A stretch of DNA of 64,000 nucleotides from Pseudomonas lini (GCF_030812475.1 NZ_JAUSSR010000015.1:62001-126000); one strand, 5' to 3'. Shown: positions 33,796 to 40,835, counted from the first letter of the stretch. Translations and numbers: made by a program. The notes: generated by a model from the letters alone, not told the origin.

Positions 33796-35415
33796 ATGAC
33801 CCGGTCCCTGGTCTGGATGCTGCTGTGCTTGATGCCTGCGCTGGCGACTGCGCAGGACGAGCCGCTGCGCCTGGGCTTCAAAGGTGAATTGCTATCCTTG
33901 AACCGGACTCAGGTGATCTCACGCGAGCCGTTGCCTGCCGGGTTGGAGACCCCGCTGGGCAGTGTGTGGAAATTATTTGTCTACGGCTGGCTGGTGGATA
34001 CCGGTGCGCGTGAGCCGGCTTTTGAATGTCGCGGGCAGTCGAAGGAGGAAGTGTATTGCTGCACGGCAGGCGGCAAGATTGAGCGCGATCAGGCGCTGGT
34101 CAAGTCCTGCGGGTTGTATTTTGAACCTGGGCGCTTGGGCATTACTGGCGTTGAGTGGCGCCAGTATTGGCAGGCGCGCCAGGCGCCGGAGTGGTTGCTC
34201 GACTTGCCATCGTTGCAACCTGCCACTCGGGTCCCAGTGCCTCAATTGTTGCAGGCGCTGAGCATGATGCCCGCGCAGGACCAGGCACGGCGGGTGTTGC
34301 TGGATGTGGTCTTGAATGCCGCTGATGGCAATGTCGTGGGCGAACTTGGCGGCCGACTGCGGGTGAAAACCTGGAGCTGGTTGGGGGATCGGGATCCTTC
34401 GTCACGCCAGGGCGGGTTTGCCGGGTGGTTGGCAGATGGAACGCCGATCTGGGCCGGTGGGCGGGGGACCAGTCACATGGTCTGGCGCAATTATGGTGCG
34501 GCCTTGTCATCCGTGCTGCCGGTCGAGTGGCCAGCAGACGCGGGGCGTTGCGTTGAAGTCGGGCTGTTTTCCCGCTATCCGATCGAACGCGTTCTCGCGG
34601 GGGATCAAGTGGTCGAGTCCGGTCCCATGCAGGGTGATTACCGGGTCGAATTCACCAACGGCAATCAACTCGATATCCACAGTGACGGCGAACTGTTTTT
34701 AACGGGCGACAAGCTGGTCGCCCGCCTGGACCGCGAAGAATACGTCGCCCGCGTCCTGCAGCGCGAAGCCACGTCCGAACCCGCCGAAGCGGCCAAAGCC
34801 CTGGCCGTCGCCATTCGCACCTACCTCCTGCAAAACGCCACCCGCAATGGCGACTGCCTGAGCATCGACGACAGCAGCCAGCGTCAACGGGTCGCCCCGC
34901 GCCCGGCCACCGTCGCGTCGCGCAACATCGCCGCCTGGACCGGCGACCTGGTCCTCGCCGGCAGCACCGTTACCTATCATTCCGACCAGCCCGGCCCGGA
35001 TAAGCTCTCCTGGCTACAAGCCGTCGAACAAGCCAAGGCCGGCCAACGCTACGACGCCATCCTGCTACACGCCTACCCGCGCGCCAGCCTCAGTCGCTGG
35101 GACAACCCCGTCGCCTCCTGCGAAGCATTGCCCGCCGCCCAGGACTGGTTACAACAACAGCGCCGCGGCTGGCGCCAACGCCTGGAAAGCGAAACCGGCT
35201 ACAGCGAGGTCAGCACCTTCGCCGTCTGCCGCCTGGCCTTCGGCCGTCCCCATGTCGACCGCGAACGCCAACGCATCTATGTGCGCGGCGTGCTATCACT
35301 GCAAGACCGTCTCGACCTGACCCACGAATACCTGCACCTGGCCTTCGCAGCACACCCCAACGGCCAGGATGAAACCTACATCGAAGGGCTCGCCCGCCAC
35401 CTCTTGCTGGAATAG
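33796..35415 (+). CDS. magE: MagE, DUF2300 (YfaQ-like) protein with SpoIID-like segment
   Basis: A 539-residue secreted protein. ATG 33796 lies one base beyond the magD stop and begins a signal peptide (MTRSLVWMLLCLMPALATA). Near residues ~310-360 is REEYVARVLQREATSEPAEAAKALAVAIRTYLLQN. This closely follows the SpoIID pattern EYVxGVVxxEMxxxxPxEALKAQAVAARTY, including the glutamate at the position of the SpoIID catalytic residue. SpoIID proteins are lytic transglycosylases that cut denuded glycan strands, so MagE may act on peptidoglycan. A late THEYLHLAF segment is also conserved-looking. Activity is inferred, not shown. Confidence 0.85.
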   Translation: MTRSLVWMLLCLMPALATAQDEPLRLGFKGELLSLNRTQVISREPLPAGLETPLGSVWKLFVYGWLVDTGAREPAFECRGQSKEEVYCCTAGGKIERDQALVKSCGLYFEPGRLGITGVEWRQYWQARQAPEWLLDLPSLQPATRVPVPQLLQALSMMPAQDQARRVLLDVVLNAADGNVVGELGGRLRVKTWSWLGDRDPSSRQGGFAGWLADGTPIWAGGRGTSHMVWRNYGAALSSVLPVEWPADAGRCVEVGLFSRYPIERVLAGDQVVESGPMQGDYRVEFTNGNQLDIHSDGELFLTGDKLVARLDREEYVARVLQREATSEPAEAAKALAVAIRTYLLQNATRNGDCLSIDDSSQRQRVAPRPATVASRNIAAWTGDLVLAGSTVTYHSDQPGPDKLSWLQAVEQAKAGQRYDAILLHAYPRASLSRWDNPVASCEALPAAQDWLQQQRRGWRQRLESETGYSEVSTFAVCRLAFGRPHVDRERQRIYVRGVLSLQDRLDLTHEYLHLAFAAHPNGQDETYIEGLARHLLLE

Positions 35416-35418
35416 ACC

Positions 35419-36234
35419 ATGAAATTCCGTTATCCACAGGGCTTGCTGCTCCTTTGCGCCTGTTGCGTACTGCCGATGACGATGGCCGCCGATACCGCCG
35501 TCAAACTCGACACGCCGATGGGCGGCTGGCGTGCCGGTGCGCCTGAAGGAGAAGGCGAACATTTCCGCCAGGTCGTCAACTACCCGGCGTCCTCGGTGAA
35601 CATCCCGGTCGGGCAGGCCAACACTGCCCGCATCACCGGCCAGATCCAGGCCACGCCCAAGTCCGCTGAACCCGGCCGGTTGATCGTCAATGGCGTCAGC
35701 ATGCCGCTGAAGTTCGATCCCGCTGGCCGCTTTGATCGCCCGTTCTCATTCCCTAACGGCAGCAACAGCGTTGAAGTGCGCAGCGCCGATGGCCAGCAAC
35801 GCCACCGCACGCAGTTCCTCAACACCAGCGGCGGCGCCACCGCGGCCAAATTGCGGGTGCTGCTGGCCTGGGACAGCGATGGCACGGATCTGGATCTGCA
35901 CCTGATAACCCCGGATGGTGCGCACATCTGGTACGGCGATCGCGTCGTCTCCAATGGTGCAGCACTCGATGTCGACGTGACGACAGGCTACGGCCCGGAA
36001 ATCTTCGCCATGCCGGCGCCGATCAAGGGTCAATACCTCGTTTACGTGAATTATTTCGGAGGCGGGTATCGGAGTGATGAGCAGGGGCAGGAGGAGGCGG
36101 TGCAGCCGCTGACGACGGCACAGGTGACGGTAATTACGGAGGAAGGGACGCCGAACGAAAAGATGGAGACGTTCCTGGTGCCGATGCGGGCGGTGGGGGA
36201 GTTGACGTTGGTTAAGGCGTTTAGTTATCCGTGA
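35419..36234 (+). CDS. magF: MagF, periplasmic DUF2135 (YfaP-like) protein
   Basis: A 271-residue secreted protein starting 3 bp after magE. Signal peptide MKFRYPQGLLLLCACCVLPMTMA; then VKLDTPMGGWRAGAPEGEGEHFRQVV, GSNSVEVRSADGQQRHR and the DUF2135 core LLAWDSDGTDLDLHLITPDG...GPEIFAMPAPIKGQYLVYVNYFG. It is clearly homologous to MagA in fold and repeated phrases, so the operon is bracketed by duplicated DUF2135 genes. It is the last mag gene. I see no convincing rho-independent terminator in the 92 bp before the converging yhcG-like gene. Confidence 0.88.
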   Translation: MKFRYPQGLLLLCACCVLPMTMAADTAVKLDTPMGGWRAGAPEGEGEHFRQVVNYPASSVNIPVGQANTARITGQIQATPKSAEPGRLIVNGVSMPLKFDPAGRFDRPFSFPNGSNSVEVRSADGQQRHRTQFLNTSGGATAAKLRVLLAWDSDGTDLDLHLITPDGAHIWYGDRVVSNGAALDVDVTTGYGPEIFAMPAPIKGQYLVYVNYFGGGYRSDEQGQEEAVQPLTTAQVTVITEEGTPNEKMETFLVPMRAVGELTLVKAFSYP

Positions 36235-36326
36235 GGCTCAGATACAGCGAACGTAGCTTTGCTTACATAGACTCATCCGATCGAGCCACTTACCAGTCCA
36301 GTACAGGGGTGTATAGATCTGTCCCG

Positions 36327-37388
36327 TCATTGCGAGTCATCCTCCATGGAGTCGTCATCACTTGCCAGCTCGCGCTCGATCTGTTCAATGCTGGGCAGGC
36401 TGGTTTGCAGCTCTGCCGGCAGGGATTCCACCAATTGGTATTCGGCCACGCCAATGGGGCGTGCGTTATCACGCAGGGCATATTCGGCCACTACCTTGTT
36501 CTTGCTCTTACACAGCAGAAGGCCGATGGTCGGGCCGTCCTGCGGATGTTTGAGCTGAGCATCTATTGCGGTGAGGTAAAAACTCAGCTGACCCAAATGC
36601 TCGGGCTTGAACTTGCCAGACTTGAGTTCGATTACCACATAGCAGCGTAACTTGAGGTGATAAAACAGCAGGTCGATGAAGAATTCGTCACCACCTACAT
36701 CCAGCAGCACTTGCTGGCCGACGAAGGCAAAGCCTGCACCTAGTTCCAGTAAGAACTCGGTGACATGCTTGACCAGAGCGTTTTCGATCTCGCGCTCCTG
36801 GGCATCAAGAGTCAAACCGAGGAAGTCGAAACGGTACGGATCTTTCAGTGATTCGCGAGCCAGATCGGACTGCGGTTTGGGCAAGTGACTATCGAAGTTA
36901 CTGACTGCATTTCCGCTTCGCTCCAGCAGACGGGTCTCGATCTGCATTACCAAAATGTTGCGCGACCAGTTGTGCTCGATGGCCTGGGCGGCGTACCAGC
37001 AGCGGGTTTCCGGGCTGGGCAATTTGTCCAGCAGCGCTAACTGGTGATACCAAGGCAATTGTGCAAGCACCTCTTGCACAAATCTTGCGTCCGGCCACGC
37101 TTCGGCAAAGGCTCGCATGTATTTGAGGTTACGTGGGGAAAACCCTTTCATATCAGGAAAGGCGGCGCGCAAATCCTGAGCCAGGCGGTCGATTACCTTG
37201 GTTCCCCAACCCTGTTGTGCTTGCCGAGACAAAATATCCTGACCAATCTGCCAGTAGAGCAGCACTAGTTCGCGGTTCACCGCCAGAGTGGCGCGCTGCT
37301 GGGCGTTATGGATGCGGCCTTTGAGGTCGGCCAGCCAATCTCCATAGCCTTCGGGCGGCATGGTCAGGCTAGCAGGGGTGTCGCTCAT
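36327..37388 (-). CDS. DUF1016/YhcG-family PD-(D/E)XK nuclease-domain protein
   Basis: A 353-residue protein. The N-terminal helical part (AQQRATLAVNRELVLLYWQIGQDIL...GFSPRNLKYMRAFAEAWP) is typical of DUF1016_N. The C-terminal domain has FIDLLFYHLKLRCYVVIELKSGKFKPEHLGQLSFYL, whose D...E-x-K arrangement is a PD-(D/E)XK nuclease site. Such genes are frequent passengers of type I restriction-modification loci and mobile islands. Its ATG overlaps the stop of a small upstream reading frame (ATGA at 37385-37388). Nearby hsdR debris suggests a former restriction locus. Confidence 0.88.
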   Translation of the reverse strand: MSDTPASLTMPPEGYGDWLADLKGRIHNAQQRATLAVNRELVLLYWQIGQDILSRQAQQGWGTKVIDRLAQDLRAAFPDMKGFSPRNLKYMRAFAEAWPDARFVQEVLAQLPWYHQLALLDKLPSPETRCWYAAQAIEHNWSRNILVMQIETRLLERSGNAVSNFDSHLPKPQSDLARESLKDPYRFDFLGLTLDAQEREIENALVKHVTEFLLELGAGFAFVGQQVLLDVGGDEFFIDLLFYHLKLRCYVVIELKSGKFKPEHLGQLSFYLTAIDAQLKHPQDGPTIGLLLCKSKNKVVAEYALRDNARPIGVAEYQLVESLPAELQTSLPSIEQIERELASDDDSMEDDSQ

Positions 37389-37531
37389 GCTTTTTTCCTT
37401 TGTGGCTTTTTCGGCGCGGACTTTGCCGCGTTTGCAGCCATCTCGGTGTAGAGGTCATAGAAAGGCGAGACCATAAAAAGCGCCGAGCGAATGGGACCTT
37501 TGCACCGATTCAAACGGTGGGCTAAGTCCAT
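37385..37531 (-). CDS. 48-codon open frame with Lys-rich tail, coupled to the DUF1016 gene
   Basis: The frame begins at ATG 37531 (MDLAHRLNRCKGPIRSALF), just 12 codons after an in-frame stop, and ends ...SAPKKPQRKKA with TGA overlapping the DUF1016 start. I see no ribosome site for any of its ATGs, so it may be the 3' scrap of a longer lost gene. The Ala/Lys-rich tail is similar in style to HsdS C-termini. Not recognised; low confidence that it is expressed. Confidence 0.3.
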   Translation of the reverse strand: MDLAHRLNRCKGPIRSALFMVSPFYDLYTEMAANAAKSAPKKPQRKKA

Positions 37532-37909
37532 ATCTGTTTTGGCACTGACGATCGGAGATTAGTCAGCGCATTAATCAGACGCAAGCAGGTTGGACATTCA
37601 AGGAAATTTCCTTCAAAAGAAAGAGATGCTTCTCACTTTGAAGCCTATCGAATCGCTCATCGGCGGCGACCGCCATCGCATACCTTTCGATTTGTGCTTT
37701 ATCTTAAGTCGATTTTCTGTGATGGACGCTTCAGCTCTACGACAGTGCGCGAGCAGGCCCCGATTGATGGCCTGGAATGGGGCACGATTGGGGCTGGCTT
37801 CATCCCACAAAAAAAAATTCGAACAAAAGATAGTTGCAGCACTGCTGCGACAAATAGATTCGTTGCCGTTAGGGTATCGATCATCATTAGGTTTTTAAGG
37901 ACGTATCAC
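37532..37909. other. Intergenic region of the scarred island, no supported gene
   Basis: This 378-bp stretch between divergent nuclease genes has a perfect 14-bp palindrome AAGGAAATTTCCTT (37600-37613), which could be an operator for either gene, and a run of nine A residues at 37809-37817. Open frames crossing it have no recognisable protein content. Confidence 0.5.
37834..37855. repeat. Partial copy of the GCAGCA-N-TGCTGCGACAAAT repeat
   Basis: The stretch around GCAGCACTGCTGCGACAAAT matches the right part of the perfect palindrome at 39203-39227, in direct orientation. The two copies flank the NucS-like gene about 1.37 kb apart. Confidence 0.6.
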
Positions 37910-39022
37910 TTGCCTATCAAAACGGATGTCTGGACGGTGGGTATGTCACCGACCAAGTTGCGCCAAAGCCGATTGGCAAGCGAGCAGCTGCTGGAGGAGA
38001 TGATCATCAATTCCCCGAGCATTCTCTCGGATGAATGGATGCTGATAGGCAGGCAAGAAAACACCGGAATGGGTGGCCGAATCGATTTGTTGGCCCTCGC
38101 ACCCGATGGTGCTCTGGTGTTGATCGAACTCAAACGTGATCGCACACCTCGCGAAGTCGTTGCCCAAACCCTAGATTACGCCGCTTGGGTTGAAAATTTG
38201 CGAGGGGACGAAATTGCAGCGATCTACAAGCGCTTCCGACCCGGATGCAGCTTGGACGTAGATTTTCTGGTTCGCTTTGGACGCGTACTGGATGATGATG
38301 AACTGAACAAAAGCCATCAGTTGATCATCGTCGCCACCGAGTTGGATGCCAGTAGTGAGCGAATCGTTGAGTACCTCAGTAAACGAGATATTCCGATCAA
38401 TGTGCTCTGCTTTCAGATTTTCGAGGTGGGCGATCAACAGCTGTTGAGTCGATCCTGGTTGCTCGACCCTGTTCAGACCCAGGTGAATGCTGTATCGACG
38501 AGTGAAGGGCATAACGAACCTTGGAACGGCGAGTTTTATTGCTCGTTCGGCGACTCCGTGTCCCGATCTTGGGCTGATGCCGTTGAGTTTGGCTTCATTG
38601 CCGGTGGTGGCGGCGCGTGGTACAGCAAAACTTTGCAGGTGCTATCTCCAGGGGATCGAGTCTGGGTCAACATTCCTCAAAAAGGCTACGTTGGCGTTGG
38701 ACTTGTTCTTGGCACCGCCACACCTGCAAATGAATTCACGGTTATTCAAGACGGCGTTGAGCGACGTGTACTTGAGGTCGCGACGCGCGCCAGATATCAC
38801 GCTGAATTTGTGGCTGATCCCGAGCGATGCGAATACTTCGTACCAATCCGATGGCTGGAAACCGTTCCTTTGGAGCAAGCAGTGCGGGAAATCGGGATGT
38901 TTGGGAATCAAAATACAATCTGTCGGCCGACGACGCCGAAGTGGCGATGGACAATTGAGCGGCTAAAGCAACGGTTTCCCCTGTTTGAAGCGGAAGCAGT
39001 AACCGAAAAGGATGGCGTTTAA
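37910..39022 (+). CDS. NucS/DUF91-like PD-(D/E)XK endonuclease-domain protein
   Basis: A 370-residue protein. TTG 37910 is proposed as start: it has TAAGGA about 10 nt upstream and gives MPIKTDVWTVG, the N-terminus I associate with this family; codons further upstream are not protein-like. The nuclease core is GGRIDLLALAPDGALVLIELKRDRTPREVVAQTLDYAAWV, with Asp59, Glu73 and Lys75 forming a PD-(D/E)XK site and Gln86 after it. A C-terminal domain (about 200-330) is rich in Gly/Trp and beta-strands (FGFIAGGGGAWYSKTL, KGYVGVGLVLG). Probably a defence or repair nuclease; target unknown. Confidence 0.8.
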   Translation: MPIKTDVWTVGMSPTKLRQSRLASEQLLEEMIINSPSILSDEWMLIGRQENTGMGGRIDLLALAPDGALVLIELKRDRTPREVVAQTLDYAAWVENLRGDEIAAIYKRFRPGCSLDVDFLVRFGRVLDDDELNKSHQLIIVATELDASSERIVEYLSKRDIPINVLCFQIFEVGDQQLLSRSWLLDPVQTQVNAVSTSEGHNEPWNGEFYCSFGDSVSRSWADAVEFGFIAGGGGAWYSKTLQVLSPGDRVWVNIPQKGYVGVGLVLGTATPANEFTVIQDGVERRVLEVATRARYHAEFVADPERCEYFVPIRWLETVPLEQAVREIGMFGNQNTICRPTTPKWRWTIERLKQRFPLFEAEAVTEKDGV

Positions 39023-39032
39023 CCGGTTTGGA

Positions 39033-39165
39033 GATGGCTAGTCAGATTGAGCTTGGCAATCTGGTGATCCAACCCCCTTCACTGACATCACCCCGAGCGG
39101 CCCGAACGGGTTGCTCGAGCCCAAGCAGGTTGATGAGCTGTTCTCGGCATTGATTAAGATTGAGG
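39033..39165 (+). pseudogene. Remnant of a type I restriction hsdR 3' end
   Basis: Two frames must be joined: one reads MASQIELGNLVIQPP, the other FTDITPSGPNGLLEPKQVDELFSALIKIE. Together these resemble the extreme C-terminus of HsdR subunits (..LGxLV..PFTDxxPxGPxGLF...VDELxxLI..). A frameshift at the C-run near 39070 separates the two halves. No other part of hsdR is present. Assigned from remembered family pattern, so moderate confidence. Confidence 0.5.
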
Positions 39166-39202
39166 TGAGTGGTTGGGTAGCGTGGGCAGGTGTTAAGTGG
39201 CG

Positions 39203-39227
39203 TTTGTCGCAGCAGTGCTGCGACAAA
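39203..39227. repeat. Perfect 25-bp palindrome at the relE breakpoint
   Basis: Arms 39203-39214 (TTTGTCGCAGCA) and 39216-39227 (TGCTGCGACAAA) are perfectly complementary with a single-base centre. It stands where homology to relE stops, and half of it recurs at 37834-37855. It could be a recombination site, a terminator or a remnant of a mobile element end. Confidence 0.75.
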
Positions 39228-39244
39228 TCAAATTAGTCAGCAGG

Positions 39245-39309
39245 CTGCTGTCGCCCAGTCTCTTCCACTCTTTCAGCGCGCGACGATCAAATTCGAGGCT
39301 ATAGGTCAT
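39245..39309 (-). pseudogene. relE: Truncated RelE-family toxin gene
   Basis: ATG 39309 overlaps the relB stop by 11 bp, as in intact relBE pairs, and encodes MTYSLEFDRRALKEWKRLGD, a standard RelE N-terminus. Homology then ends: the frame continues through the 39203-39227 palindrome to a stop near 39190 without RelE sequence. The catalytic core (about 70 residues) is missing, so no toxin can be made. Confidence 0.8.
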
Positions 39310-39538
39310 CCAGGCTTACCTTGACTCGTTGAGGAGCGGCAAGGCGCTCGGTAACCACTGCAATGAGGGCTTCATCCTCTTCGCTGAGTAATGCTGCCTT
39401 GAAAGGCAATTTGCCTCGCTCGGCGACGTATTGGAGGGTTTGGCGCAGAAGCTCGGAGGGCGTTACCCCGAGTTTTTCCAACTCGGCAAATGAACGCTGC
39501 TTCAGGTCATCGTCAATGCGAATGTTGATAGAAGCCAT
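39299..39538 (-). CDS. relB: RelB/DinJ-family antitoxin
   Basis: A 79-residue antitoxin. ATG 39538 gives MASINIRIDDDLKQRSFAELEKLGVTPSELLRQTL, the ribbon-helix-helix DNA-binding and dimerisation domain of RelB/DinJ. The C-terminal half (ALIAVVTERLAAPQRVKVSLDDL) would wrap the toxin. An imperfect dyad at 39551-39570 just upstream is a likely autoregulatory operator. The partner toxin is truncated, so this is an orphan antitoxin that could still act as a repressor or neutralise a related toxin elsewhere. Confidence 0.88.
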   Translation of the reverse strand: MASINIRIDDDLKQRSFAELEKLGVTPSELLRQTLQYVAERGKLPFKAALLSEEDEALIAVVTERLAAPQRVKVSLDDL

Positions 39539-39550
39539 GGTGAGATACCT

Positions 39551-39570
39551 GTAATGACGTTTGTCGTTAC
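39551..39570 (-). promoter_or_regulatory. Candidate RelB operator
   Basis: GTAATGAC (39551-39558) and GTCGTTAC (39563-39570) form an 8-bp dyad with one mismatch and a 4-nt spacer, 13-32 bp upstream of relB. This is the typical position for ribbon-helix-helix autoregulation. Confidence 0.45.
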
Positions 39571-39643
39571 GGTAGCAATTGCTTCCCTGCTTCACAACCT
39601 CTTGTTCAGAGTTTTAGACGACGGGCCTGCTTTCTGTCAGGCA

Positions 39644-39669
39644 TTAAAAAGCCGGCTTGTGGCCGGCTT
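39644..39669 (-). terminator. Rho-independent terminator (minus strand)
   Basis: AAGCCGGC (39649-39656) pairs with GCCGGCTT (39662-39669) over a 5-nt loop. On the minus strand the stem is followed by a T run (complement of AAAAA at 39646-39650). It would end transcription coming from the repressor gene and its downstream frame. Confidence 0.75.
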
Positions 39670-39687
39670 CTCGGGGACTGGCTTGGT

Positions 39688-39906
39688 TTATTTTTGGTAA
39701 ACCGCAACAGCCTTCAAAACGTACACCCGGCTCTTGCGTCCGGCTGTGGGACTCGGCGAGAAAGTGATCTGCCGGGTCGGTGCGATCTGGGCCTTGGGAA
39801 GGGTCGATGCGCAAATGTGGGGCGTAGCATACTGATTTTTTTGGGGAATTCCCAGCTTGGTTACAGGAACGGCACCGGCGGTCTGCGTTTGTTCAGGGTC
39901 GACCAC
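39688..39906 (-). CDS. Hypothetical 72-codon protein after the S24 repressor
   Basis: A small basic frame (..PTRQITFSPSPTAGRKSRVYVLKAVAVYQK) ending 19 bp before a good terminator. Its formal ATG lies inside the end of the repressor gene in another frame, and I see no ribosome site. A later GTG near 39859 would also fit. It has no recognised domain. The terminator immediately after its stop is the only positive support. Confidence 0.3.
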   Translation of the reverse strand: MVDPEQTQTAGAVPVTKLGIPQKNQYATPHICASTLPKAQIAPTRQITFSPSPTAGRKSRVYVLKAVAVYQK

Positions 39907-40607
39907 CAGAATACCCAGCCCAGTACCCTGATGTTTTGCTCTTCGATTTGCGCGGCCCTGAAGATCTCGTCCGGGTATTCGGCGCTGTTGTGGCTGCGCA
40001 TGCGTAGTGCGTTGCCCGGAATCCTGTGCAGGTATTTGATCCGCAACATGCCGTCATGCTCGATGGCGTAAATCTCGCCGTCGATGATTTGCGTGAGCCC
40101 GCGGTCGATGGCGAGGAGGGAGCCGTCTTCAATCTTTTCGGCCATGCTGTTGCCGATCATGCGCGTGCAGATGGCGTCGGCGTGGTTGATTTCCAGGGAG
40201 TCGAGATCGCTGCGAGGCAGGCGGATGGATTGGCTGTGGTCTTTTATGATCTGGGTTTTGTGGGGGTCGGGCGTGATGGCTATTTCTTTGTAGAAGGGCA
40301 GTTCGACATCGGTCGGCTCGATGACTCTGTAGGTGCCGCGGATAGCCTGGGCGTCGAAGGTGTTGCCGGACTCGTCGAGCAGGCGCAGTTCCTTGGGGTC
40401 TTTCGGACCTTCGCCGGTTTTCAGCCATTGACTGTTCACGGACAGTTTTCTGGCCACTTCTTCCATGCAGTGGGCGGGTACACCCCGGGCGTACCAGTTG
40501 TGGACGTTTTGCGGCGCCGTGTCCAGGAATTCGGCGAATCCTGTCGTCGTGATGTTCGCCGCTTCGAGGAGCGCTTTAAACCGTGGACCGCTAGTGTTCT
40601 TTTTCAT
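39861..40607 (-). CDS. LexA/CI-like S24 family phage-type repressor
   Basis: A 248-residue regulator. The N-terminal helix-turn-helix (residues ~8-60: FKALLEAANITTTGFAEFLDTAPQNVHNWYARG) is followed by a C-terminal S24 peptidase domain with Ser154 (MIGNSMAEKI) and Lys191 (GMLRIKYLH), the Ser-Lys dyad for RecA-stimulated self-cleavage. No prophage structural, integrase or pyocin genes are present in the window. It is therefore an orphan, either a prophage remnant or a stand-alone SOS-type regulator. Its own promoter region contains a TTGAA...TTCAA dyad. Confidence 0.88.
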   Translation of the reverse strand: MKKNTSGPRFKALLEAANITTTGFAEFLDTAPQNVHNWYARGVPAHCMEEVARKLSVNSQWLKTGEGPKDPKELRLLDESGNTFDAQAIRGTYRVIEPTDVELPFYKEIAITPDPHKTQIIKDHSQSIRLPRSDLDSLEINHADAICTRMIGNSMAEKIEDGSLLAIDRGLTQIIDGEIYAIEHDGMLRIKYLHRIPGNALRMRSHNSAEYPDEIFRAAQIEEQNIRVLGWVFWWSTLNKRRPPVPFL

Positions 40608-40638
40608 GAACGGGAGTCTACTGGCGCCGGGTGGGGCT

Positions 40639-40659
40639 TTGAATAAACGAACTGTTCAA
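40639..40659 (-). promoter_or_regulatory. Candidate operator upstream of the S24 repressor
   Basis: TTGAA (40639-40643) and TTCAA (40655-40659) bracket a perfect GAACTGTTC-type half-dyad (40649-40657), about 32-52 bp upstream of the repressor start. Weak evidence based on symmetry and position. Confidence 0.3.
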
Positions 40660-40774
40660 TTTGCGCGGGAAATTTAGACCGGATGTAAGACGCTATTGGG
40701 GAAAATTAAACAACAAAACCCATGTTCGCTGGCTCTTATACGGCGTGTTTAAAGAAGGCTTTTCAGGCGCCCAC

Positions 40775-40801
40775 AAAAAACCCCGGATCAACCGGGGTTT
40801 T
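40775..40801 (-). terminator. Rho-independent terminator of ppa
   Basis: CCCCGG (40781-40786) pairs with CCGGGG (40792-40797), flanked by A and T runs on both sides (AAAAAA before, TTTT after). It lies 35 bp beyond the ppa stop and can terminate in both directions, insulating the repressor region. Confidence 0.85.
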
Positions 40802-40835
40802 CTTGCAGCTTGCCGCTAAACGCTGACAGCTGGCT

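Noticed and set aside
37590..37898. A 102-codon plus-strand frame in the island gap
   Set aside because: It has no recognisable domain or ribosome site and crosses the palindrome and A-run; composition looks non-coding.
39861..40607. Prophage or pyocin cluster around the S24 repressor
   Set aside because: No integrase, structural, lysis or tail genes occur on either side.
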